Assembly: GCA_948688495.1 (NCBI GenBank) | Contig: CAPQSW010000019.1 | Span: 1-37,911 of the forward strand | Reading direction: 5' to 3' | DNA from: an uncultured Lachnospiraceae bacterium | GTDB taxonomy: Bacteria; Bacillota; Clostridia; Lachnospirales; Lachnospiraceae | DNA length: 37,911 nt | Part shown: piece after piece, positions 25,719 through 33,270 of the stretch | Position numbering within the stretch: position 1 is the first letter of the stretch | Layout of the letters: the number at the start of each line of letters is the position of its first letter | The notes under the pieces: generated by a model | Seen by the model: only the letters and a program-made list of their open reading frames with translations | The model's database searches: none | What the model was told of the DNA's origin: nothing | Program-made: the position numbers and the translations under genes

Positions 25719-28700
25719 TTATCCATTACATACGCTCCGCCAGTCAGCACTCACACTTCTGCCAATGCTGTGGTAATAGATCAGAAACAGCCAGATCAGA
25801 ATGAGCGCCGGATATTTCCGAAAGCTCCCTCCCTGTGCCCAGCGAATCAACCTGGAAACAATCTCCTCTTTTTCTTTCTCTGTAATACCATTTTCTCCAG
25901 AGCTAAAATATAATAACAGATATGTAAATCCTGCAACCATACCAAGGGTCGCAAATATTTTCACATAGGTATTCTCCCCCGTTATAGGCTCTCCTGCTGC
26001 CGGCCCGGGCGTCGGTGTCTGCTTCACTGGCGTCTGGGGCTTGGGAACGATAACTGCTTTTTTCTTTGAAATCTCTATAGAAGCCTTTTTGGTACTCTCA
26101 TTCCCTGCATTATCCACCGCGGTAACCGTAAGGGTATGTTTTCCCTCTCCCTTTATCTCCACGGAAAAACTATAACTCTCTGCCATAGCATCTGCAAGTT
26201 CCTCTTTGCCCTCTGCCTTAACCTTCCCATTGTCTATCTGATAGGTTATCTTCGCAATTCCGGCAGTGATCTCCTTCCCGGCACTGTCTGTTACATCCAC
26301 ATTTACTGTTGCCCGGCTCTTTGACAACTCCATCCGTCCTTTTGAAAAATGAATCTGTGGGGCGTTATCCTCTACGATAGCCCCGGCCCCGTCCGCAGTC
26401 AGTACCTTTTCCACAGATGTGTTTCCTGCATTATCGGTACATGTCAGGTACACGCTCCCCTTAAAGTCTTCCTCTATGGTGATCTCCGCAATACTATCTC
26501 CGCTCTGGGCGTCTCCCCGTATGGTCATCACCGCATTTAAACCGCTGCTGCGTGCCTGGAATTTTGGCATCACAGTCTGTTGTGTCCGTATGATTGCACT
26601 TCCCTGTTTCACTTTACCATCCACGGACACCAAACGGTAATCTCCCTGTTTTAGTCCGCTCCCCTTTTCCGTTACCGGAACGGTAATCGTCAATTTCTTC
26701 TGGCTGACAATCCAGTCTGCCAGATTCCGGTATCCAGTTCCAAAAGACGCTTCCCCAAGGATGGGCGCTGTCAGGTCCACCCACTTTGCGTACAATGTAT
26801 TCTTTAAAGAATCCGTATTGCCTTCTACGGTCTGATAAGGGTTCCAATAGGCTGTCTCTGTGCCTTCCTGATTCTTATACCAGTCTGCAAACGTATATCC
26901 TGTACGCTGCGGCTCCTCTGTCTCCTGCAAGAGACCTCCGTAGCGCACGGCCTGGCTTTTAGGCGGAATGCCCTCGCCTCCATTTAAATCAAAATCTACG
27001 TCATAAATATTTCTGTCATAATACAACTGCAGTACCAGGCTTCCGTCCGCCTCTACAATCCCGGCCGTTTTTCCAAGCTCAGGATCGCTGCTCAAGGAAA
27101 ATCCGGTATAAGGGTTGGCTTCGGCCTCTACCAGCTCGCCCGTTTTCCCAGCCATATATTCCGTATCAGCATCCACCCTGCTATAGCTGTCGCCCTCAAG
27201 CTCCTGTCTGTAGTGTTCAATACGATACGGCGTATAATTCCCGGCTATCCACATGGCATAAAGCGTTGTATCCCTTTCTGCCTCCATAGTTTCCCCTGCC
27301 AGATAAGGTTCACCGGTTCCATCCCTCTCCGTATTCCAGCCGGCAAAGACATATCCCGTCCAGGGCAATGGGCCCGCTGTTGTGAACACCGGAAGGTCAT
27401 AAGCCACTTCATCCTCATTTACATTGGCACGCAGAACCTTTATCTCACTTGCCGGACTGCCATCACCTCCATTGGCGTCATAGGACAACATAACTTCTCT
27501 CCTATACACCCCATAATACACCACATCTTCTGTCAAGGTAATTTCTTCTCCCGGTACTATCTGGTCCTCTGCCTCAAACCCATCCGGCCTGCTGCTCCAT
27601 CCTACCGCCTCAAATCCATCCATCGGCTGTAATCCTGGCACCGTAACCACACCGCTGTCTGAACCGTCATCAAGTTCTGCTATCATACTTGCTTTATTCC
27701 CAGCACTGCCGGAATAGAAATCTGCTGTAAATATCCGTTTCGCTTCAAAGACGGCGTACAGCATCGTATCATTTTCCAGTCTAAGCGTATCATCTTTCTG
27801 ATACTCGGCGTCATTTCCATCCGCTTTTGTAGACCATCCCCGGAAAACTGCCCCTTTCTTAGCCGTCTCCCCATCAATCGTAAACGTCGGGATGTCGAAG
27901 GACACCTCGTCCTCATTTACATTGGCACGCAATATCTTCGTCTCGCCTTCTGGACAACTATCACCGCCGTTGGCGTCATAAGACAGCGTAACTGCTTTTC
28001 GGTATACCCCATAATAAACGGCATTCTCTCTTAGAGTAATTTCTTCCCCCGGCGCTAGTTCTGCCTCAAATCCGTCCGGACTGCTGCTCCATCCCACTGC
28101 CTCAAATCCGTCCATCGGCTCCAGTTCCGGCACGGTGAGCGTTCCTCTCCCCGCATCCCAGTCCATCACAGTGTCAACGATCTCTTTATTCCCAGCGCTG
28201 CCGGAATAAAAGCCTGCAGTAATCGGAGTCTTAAAAATAGCATATAAATCCGTATCTCCCTTTATCTTAAAACTATCTCCCGGCCAGTAGGTGGTGCCTT
28301 CTCCGTCTTCCTGTGTATTCCATCCGGCAAAATGACGTCCTTCACAAGTAAGCCCATCTGCCGACTTCGCCGTAACATCTGCGTCCAATGCATATTCTGT
28401 ATCATCCGTCGGCGCCTCCCCCTTGGCGCCATTCTTCACATAATACACGAAATAACCATATCCCGGATTCGTTTCTGACGTATAGATCTGGTTATTGTCA
28501 CTGAGTACCGCATACCAGGTCTTATCAGAATCCGTGACATCAATAAAGGTAATCTTCTTCATGTCCCTTTCCCGCAAGAGCTGATATTGGTTGACGCCCT
28601 GTGCCATCACATACCCTTCGCGAGGTCTTAGGTAAAGCTTTATCGGATAAGTCAATGTATCGCTGATCTGTACCTTGCGCTCAGTCAGGTTTTTTACATC

Positions 28701-30011
28701 CAGGTAAATGCCGTCCGTCCCCGAATTATCTGCACTGTCGCCAAACTTTACATCCCCGGATAATGTCACGGATGTATCGCCAACATCTGCTGTGGAATTG
28801 TGGAGGGCCCCGCTGCCTCTAAAGGTTTCATTCGTGCAGGTATTTCCTAAAAAAACGCCTCCGCGTATAACAGTATGGGTCCCCGCATGCCCGCAATGGT
28901 AGATACAGCCGCCCTTGACCGCATTCGAATTGCCGATAAACCTCCCGTCATTGATCGTCAGCGTCGCACCGCACATATAGATAAAACCACCGCCTGAAAA
29001 ACCAGATATATCCGTAGTTGTGCCTGTCGCCTTGTTATTCTCATAACAGCCGCCATTGATGGTCACATTTGCATCCAGCACATGAAGCCCGCCACCACTT
29101 GTCATTTCAGCCAAACAATTCCTAATCGCTGCATTATTTAAATTCAAGGAAACAGCGGTTCCATACCGGGCAGTTGCATAGATTCCTCCACCATAGTTGC
29201 TTGCTGTACAATTCTCTATCGCCGCGCCGTTTAATGTCACAATACCTCCTGCCGTATAAATTGCTCCACCTTGACGGGCCCCACAAGCCTTGACTATACA
29301 GTCATTGAGCGTCAGACTGCCACCTCTCATACAAATTGCCCCTCCATCAGAACCCGCCTGGCAATTCATGATTATGCATCCGCTCTCCAACACTAAGTTC
29401 CCGCGGTTATTCAATGTTATCATGGGTATGGATGATCCTACAGTCCCCGCCTTCCCATCCATCGTAACAGCCTCCACCGTCAAGCTGCTGGCCTCACCCA
29501 TGACAAACCCTGCCCCCGTACTTCCTCGTGCAATCGTTCCGCCGCCCTTGATCGTAACAGTCCCGTTGATTGTTATGCTGCCATTTATCGTCAGCGTAAC
29601 TCCCGGCATTATAACAAGCTCTCCATTTGCCAATGAGCCTCCATCTGTCCAGGTAACATCTTCGCTGATAACCCCACAGCCAGGCGTTGCCGGCGTTTCC
29701 GGCGTTTCCGTCAACGTTATTTCTTCGCCTCCGCCAAACCGCAGTATTTCTTCTGCTTCAAGAAGACTTCCCATCTTAATCTTCTCCCGCCTTCTCCCGT
29801 CTTCGTCCTCCCGCTCCTGATAATCACCATCGTCCATTGTCACAGCACGCGCCCGCAGTTCCGCCGCCTGCACAGAAAAATCAAACTGTGAAACAGGGAT
29901 TGACACAACAATCAGACACAATCCAAGAAACGCCGCCAAAAGCTGCTGCCTGATGGGATGCCTTGCGCCAGAACCTTTCCTCCTTGTCTGAATATCGTTG
30001 TTTTCTCTCAT
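25719..30011 (-). CDS. Giant surface protein: beta-helix plus InlB/Flg_new repeats, PITGE C-terminus
   Basis: This 1430-residue secreted protein has a signal region that closely matches its 753-residue paralogue (RHPIRQQLLAAFLGLCLIVV, then VQAAEL). A right-handed beta-helix-like region follows at about 115-430, with many short TLTINGS, SLTLNDC and GGAIYTAGG type coils. Then come Flg_new repeats, including two copies of the FYSGSAGN/GFEAVGWSS module (coding DNA starts near 28225 and 27722), GYVFAGWNTERDGTGEPY and Ig-like segments. A Pro/Thr stalk leads to PITGE (1342-1346), a membrane helix, an amphipathic Lys/Glu-rich stretch and a second membrane helix. It is probably a cell-wall adhesin and a substrate of the nearby sortase. 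The start is ATG, with AAGGAG 11 bases before it. The upstream bases AGGAGCGTGAT are shared with the paralogue. Confidence 0.9.
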   Translation of the reverse strand: MRENNDIQTRRKGSGARHPIRQQLLAAFLGLCLIVVSIPVSQFDFSVQAAELRARAVTMDDGDYQEREDEDGRRREKIKMGSLLEAEEILRFGGGEEITLTETPETPATPGCGVISEDVTWTDGGSLANGELVIMPGVTLTINGSITINGTVTIKGGGTIARGSTGAGFVMGEASSLTVEAVTMDGKAGTVGSSIPMITLNNRGNLVLESGCIIMNCQAGSDGGAICMRGGSLTLNDCIVKACGARQGGAIYTAGGIVTLNGAAIENCTASNYGGGIYATARYGTAVSLNLNNAAIRNCLAEMTSGGGLHVLDANVTINGGCYENNKATGTTTDISGFSGGGFIYMCGATLTINDGRFIGNSNAVKGGCIYHCGHAGTHTVIRGGVFLGNTCTNETFRGSGALHNSTADVGDTSVTLSGDVKFGDSADNSGTDGIYLDVKNLTERKVQISDTLTYPIKLYLRPREGYVMAQGVNQYQLLRERDMKKITFIDVTDSDKTWYAVLSDNNQIYTSETNPGYGYFVYYVKNGAKGEAPTDDTEYALDADVTAKSADGLTCEGRHFAGWNTQEDGEGTTYWPGDSFKIKGDTDLYAIFKTPITAGFYSGSAGNKEIVDTVMDWDAGRGTLTVPELEPMDGFEAVGWSSSPDGFEAELAPGEEITLRENAVYYGVYRKAVTLSYDANGGDSCPEGETKILRANVNEDEVSFDIPTFTIDGETAKKGAVFRGWSTKADGNDAEYQKDDTLRLENDTMLYAVFEAKRIFTADFYSGSAGNKASMIAELDDGSDSGVVTVPGLQPMDGFEAVGWSSRPDGFEAEDQIVPGEEITLTEDVVYYGVYRREVMLSYDANGGDGSPASEIKVLRANVNEDEVAYDLPVFTTAGPLPWTGYVFAGWNTERDGTGEPYLAGETMEAERDTTLYAMWIAGNYTPYRIEHYRQELEGDSYSRVDADTEYMAGKTGELVEAEANPYTGFSLSSDPELGKTAGIVEADGSLVLQLYYDRNIYDVDFDLNGGEGIPPKSQAVRYGGLLQETEEPQRTGYTFADWYKNQEGTETAYWNPYQTVEGNTDSLKNTLYAKWVDLTAPILGEASFGTGYRNLADWIVSQKKLTITVPVTEKGSGLKQGDYRLVSVDGKVKQGSAIIRTQQTVMPKFQARSSGLNAVMTIRGDAQSGDSIAEITIEEDFKGSVYLTCTDNAGNTSVEKVLTADGAGAIVEDNAPQIHFSKGRMELSKSRATVNVDVTDSAGKEITAGIAKITYQIDNGKVKAEGKEELADAMAESYSFSVEIKGEGKHTLTVTAVDNAGNESTKKASIEISKKKAVIVPKPQTPVKQTPTPGPAAGEPITGENTYVKIFATLGMVAGFTYLLLYFSSGENGITEKEKEEIVSRLIRWAQGGSFRKYPALILIWLFLIYYHSIGRSVSADWRSVCNG

Positions 30012-30081
30012 CTCAAATCACGCTCCTTGTTCCCAGAAATCCATTTTCTATAAGGATACTGATTCTCCCCTTCTAATTCAC

Positions 30082-31008
30082 CTATCTCACACAGATATAC
30101 CCCATATACACAGCATAGACAGCAACCATGGCTGCCCCTTCCACACGGTTAATCCGCTTCCCGGTCCATGCAAAAATCCACGTAACGATACTCACTCCTA
30201 TCAAAATTATAGCATCCATCACATTTTCCATCAAGACCTCCATCGGGCTGATTGCCCCGGCAACTCCAAGCACCAGAAGAATGTTAAAGATGCAGGAACC
30301 AATCACGTTACCGATTGCCATATCCGCCTCGCCTTTCTTTGCCGCCACAATCGAAGTGACAAGCTCCGGCAGAGAGGTTCCCATTGCGACAATCGTAAGC
30401 CCGATTAAAGTCTGGCTCAGCCCGAAGTTCTCAGCAATCTTGGTGGCAGAGTCTACAACCACATCTCCTCCCATTACAATGGCTGCAATTCCAACTACAA
30501 TATATACAAGACACATCCCGGTGCTTAAAGACTTAATTTCTTCCCCATCTGATTGAGCGTTCCTCTCTTTTCTTGCCCCCATGACCAGCCAGACCAGAAA
30601 GACAATGAACGATGCCAAGAGCAGCAATCCATCTGCCCTGCCAATTTCCATTCCCAGATACCCCATGACTGCAAGGGCAATTGCAGCCACAATGGAAATC
30701 GGAAATTCCTTTTTCAATGTCCCTGCTTTCACCTTAAGTGGCGAGATGACAGAACAGACCCCGCAGACGATCAGCAGGTTAAAGATATTAGAACCAATTA
30801 CATTGCTGACGGCAACGGCGTTATCCCCACGAAAAGATGCTGCAATACTGACCGCACATTCCGGTGCACTCGTCCCCATCGCCACCACGGTCAGTCCGAT
30901 AACCATAGAAGATATCCGCAGCTTATGCGCAATGCTTGCACTTCCATCTACAAAAACATCTGCCCCCTTAATCAACAATACAAATCCAACAATCAGTAAT
31001 ACATACTC
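30082..31008 (-). CDS. Calcium/sodium antiporter (YrbG family)
   Basis: This 308-residue inner-membrane cation exchanger of the CaCA superfamily has about ten hydrophobic helices. The two inverted alpha-repeats are plain: GLTVVAMGTSAPECAVSI early, with SNVIGSNIFN after it, and GLTIVAMGTSLPELVTSI late, with GNVIGSCIFN after it. The repeat glutamates are the expected cation ligands. The start is probably TTG at 31008 (giving MEYVLLIVGF, the common family start), with GCGAGGAAA 7 bases before. The ATG at 31032 has no ribosome binding site. An extended -10 promoter element lies at 31056-31064. It is divergent from tyrS and is followed by the surface-protein gene after 70 bases. Confidence 0.92.
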   Translation of the reverse strand, partial: EYVLLIVGFVLLIKGADVFVDGSASIAHKLRISSMVIGLTVVAMGTSAPECAVSIAASFRGDNAVAVSNVIGSNIFNLLIVCGVCSVISPLKVKAGTLKKEFPISIVAAIALAVMGYLGMEIGRADGLLLLASFIVFLVWLVMGARKERNAQSDGEEIKSLSTGMCLVYIVVGIAAIVMGGDVVVDSATKIAENFGLSQTLIGLTIVAMGTSLPELVTSIVAAKKGEADMAIGNVIGSCIFNILLVLGVAGAISPMEVLMENVMDAIILIGVSIVTWIFAWTGKRINRVEGAAMVAVYAVYMGYICVR

Positions 31009-31055
31009 CAAAATAATTTCCTCGCTTCCCATTTTGTAAATACTCTTTAAGACTT

Positions 31056-31064
31056 ATTCTATCA
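31056..31064 (-). promoter_or_regulatory. Extended -10 element for the antiporter gene
   Basis: TGATAGAAT on the minus strand is a TGn-extended -10. No good -35 element is seen at 17 bases. It lies 48 bases upstream of the TTG start. Confidence 0.4.
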
Positions 31065-31124
31065 CAATCTTACGAGCTTTAAAACAAATATATCACCCAA
31101 ATCCCAAAAAATCCCTTCCTTCTC

Positions 31125-31153
31125 TTGACAAACTGCCCTTTTTTACCTATAAT
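31125..31153 (+). promoter_or_regulatory. Consensus sigma-A promoter of tyrS
   Basis: TTGACA (31125-31130) and TATAAT (31148-31153) are both perfect and separated by exactly 17 bases. The leader to the tyrS ATG would be only about 20 bases, which leaves no room for a T-box riboswitch. Confidence 0.9.
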
Positions 31154-31181
31154 TTTCATTCATTACGAGGAGGACACAGCG

Positions 31182-32399
31182 ATGACGATATATGACGAAC
31201 TGGTTGCCCGCGGACTGATTGCCCAGGTGACAGATGAAGATGAAATCAAAGAACTAATAAACAACGGAAAAGCTACGTTCTACATCGGCTTTGACCCCAC
31301 AGCCGACAGCCTGCATGTCGGGCATTTCATGGCTCTTTGCCTGATGAAGCGCTTACAGATGGCCGGCAACAAGCCGATTGCATTAATCGGCGGCGGAACC
31401 GGGATGATCGGAGACCCCACCGGGAGAACGGACATGCGTCAGATGATGACGCCGGAGACGATTCAGCACAACTGCGACTGCTTTAAGGAACAGATGAGTA
31501 AATTCATTGACTTTTCTGACGGAAAAGCGTTGATGGTTAATAACGCTGACTGGCTCATGGATTTGAATTACATTGAACTGCTGCGCGAAGTCGGCGCACA
31601 TTTCTCTGTCAACCGCATGCTGACTGCAGAGTGTTACAAGCAGCGTATGGAAAAGGGACTGAGCTTTTTGGAGTTCAACTACATGATTATGCAGAGTTAC
31701 GATTTCTATGCACTATTCCAGAAATACGGCTGCAACATGCAGTTTGGCGGGGATGACCAGTGGAGCAATATGTTAGGCGGCACAGAATTGATCCGCCGCA
31801 AGCTTGGCAAAGATGCTTACGCCATGACAATCACACTGCTTCTAAACTCCGAGGGCAAAAAGATGGGCAAGACCCAAGCCGGCGCCGTATGGCTTGACCC
31901 GAACAAGACCTCGCCCTTCGATTTCTACCAGTACTGGCGGAATGTTGCAGATGCTGATGTATTAAAATGCATTCGCATGCTGACCTTCCTCCCCTTAGAG
32001 GAAATTGACAAGATGGATTCCTGGGAAGGCGCACAGCTCAATACCGCCAAAGAGATTCTCGCTTTTGAACTGACGAAACTGGTGCATGGAGAAGATGAGG
32101 CGAAAAAAGCGCAAGACGCTGCAAAAGCGCTGTTCTCCAGTGGAAATGCTGCTGATATGCCTTCTGTCACTTTAACGGAAGATGACTTTACCGACGGCTC
32201 GGTTGACATCCTTACCCTGCTGGTGAAATCAGGACTTACCCCTTCCCGCTCTGAGGCGCGCCGCGCGGTAGAACAGGGCGGCGTCTCTGTTGATGGCGAG
32301 AAAGTAACTGATATAAAGACTGCCTACACTGCAAATGCATTTGCAGACGGCATGGTATTGAAAAGAGGAAAAAAGAATTTCCGAAAGATACTGAAATAA
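31182..32399 (+). CDS. tyrS: Tyrosine-tRNA ligase
   Basis: This 405-residue class I synthetase charges tRNA-Tyr. The HIGH variant is HVGH in GFDPTADSLHVGHFMAL. Tyrosine-site residues appear in NYMIMQSYDFYALF and FGGDDQWSNMLGG. The KMSKS loop reads KKMGKTQAG, and a C-terminal S4 RNA-binding domain (LTPSRSEARRAVEQGGVSVDG) follows. The ATG at 31182 has GAGGAGG 8 bases ahead; an in-frame ATG at 31125 lies inside the promoter and is rejected. It ends 16 bases from the convergent degV stop, with no obvious terminator. Confidence 0.97.
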   Translation: MTIYDELVARGLIAQVTDEDEIKELINNGKATFYIGFDPTADSLHVGHFMALCLMKRLQMAGNKPIALIGGGTGMIGDPTGRTDMRQMMTPETIQHNCDCFKEQMSKFIDFSDGKALMVNNADWLMDLNYIELLREVGAHFSVNRMLTAECYKQRMEKGLSFLEFNYMIMQSYDFYALFQKYGCNMQFGGDDQWSNMLGGTELIRRKLGKDAYAMTITLLLNSEGKKMGKTQAGAVWLDPNKTSPFDFYQYWRNVADADVLKCIRMLTFLPLEEIDKMDSWEGAQLNTAKEILAFELTKLVHGEDEAKKAQDAAKALFSSGNAADMPSVTLTEDDFTDGSVDILTLLVKSGLTPSRSEARRAVEQGGVSVDGEKVTDIKTAYTANAFADGMVLKRGKKNFRKILK

Positions 32400-32415
32400 A
32401 AACTGTGCCAGCGGG

Positions 32416-33270
32416 CTACTTCCGGAGAAACAGTACGCCAAATGCTCCGGAACCGCAGTTACAGGAAATTGTAGCGGATGCCTTGTTTACCACAACGGTT
32501 TTCACAGGTATTCGCTTTTTTATTTCCTCAAGCAGGAACTGACGAAATTCATACGATCCGCCAGCCGTAATCAGAAACACCATATCCGGTACAATCTCCT
32601 CTCTGCGCCGCAGCGCCCAGCGAAGATACGCACGCGCAAACCTGCGCTGGCTGCCAATGCACAGCCCCGCCGGTCCCATATGGCTGCCGGACAGCCTTAA
32701 AATAGGATGCAGCGATAAGACCTCACAAAGCGTGGCAATCCGTTTGCCAATCCTTCCATTGCGCTGTAAGCATTCTACCGAATCCACAATAAAACTGGTT
32801 GACACCTTCTCTTTCATGTGCGCAAGCTCTTTCAATATAATCTCACAGGTTGCACCGCGTTTTGCCATATCCGCAGCCGTAAGAACCATAAGCGCCATCC
32901 CGCCGGACAGATGCCCGGAATCTACCACATAAATCTGCGCATCATCCTTTGCCGCCTCCCGGGCTGTCTTATAGGCATCACTGACATACTGTGCCATGCA
33001 GATATGGATAATCGGGGCATTCGTCTTCCTTCGATGCATTTCAAAAAAATCCCGGTATTCCTCTACAGGCGCACAACTGCTGTAAACTTTCTTTCCCTGT
33101 TTCTCTATATATTCGATCAAATCATCCGAATTCATTTCCCTTGTATCCTGAAACCGTGCCTCCTCCGTCTGCACATAATAGTACATGACTGGAATCTGAT
33201 AGCGCTCCTGTAAATCCGCGGTCAGGTCGCATACACAGTCCGTCGTTATCATTACCGTATCTTCTATCAT
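32416..33270 (-). CDS. DegV family fatty-acid-binding protein
   Basis: This 284-residue protein belongs to the DegV/FakB-type family, which binds fatty acids and, in some members, presents them to the FakA kinase. N-terminal ITTDCVCDLT, the SSCAPVEEYRDFF motif (usually SQPS...F), VVDSGHLSGGMALMV and VECLQRNGRIG fit the family. The C-terminal part has FLITAGGS. It starts by ATGA overlap with the hybrid kinase upstream, so it is the last gene of the signalling operon. FakA is not in the window. The link between a lipid-binding protein and the phosphorelay is unexplained. Confidence 0.9.
   Translation of the reverse strand: MIEDTVMITTDCVCDLTADLQERYQIPVMYYYVQTEEARFQDTREMNSDDLIEYIEKQGKKVYSSCAPVEEYRDFFEMHRRKTNAPIIHICMAQYVSDAYKTAREAAKDDAQIYVVDSGHLSGGMALMVLTAADMAKRGATCEIILKELAHMKEKVSTSFIVDSVECLQRNGRIGKRIATLCEVLSLHPILRLSGSHMGPAGLCIGSQRRFARAYLRWALRRREEIVPDMVFLITAGGSYEFRQFLLEEIKKRIPVKTVVVNKASATISCNCGSGAFGVLFLRK

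Larger units (their letters stand above)
22891..30011. repeat. Tandem paralogous surface-protein duplication
   Basis: The genes at 22891-25152 and 25719-30011 share signal region, FYSGSAGN module, Flg_new repeats, Ig-like segments and an 84-residue C-terminus after PVTGE/PITGE. They also share the leader AGGAGCGTGAT. The large copy has an extra beta-helix and a second FYSGSAGN module of roughly 500 bases. The zinc-ribbon gene separates the two. Confidence 0.85.

Noticed and set aside
27250..28225. Repeats within the large surface gene as a CRISPR-like or mobile repeat
   Set aside because: They are diverged protein-module repeats in frame, with long units and no spacers or terminal inverted repeats.
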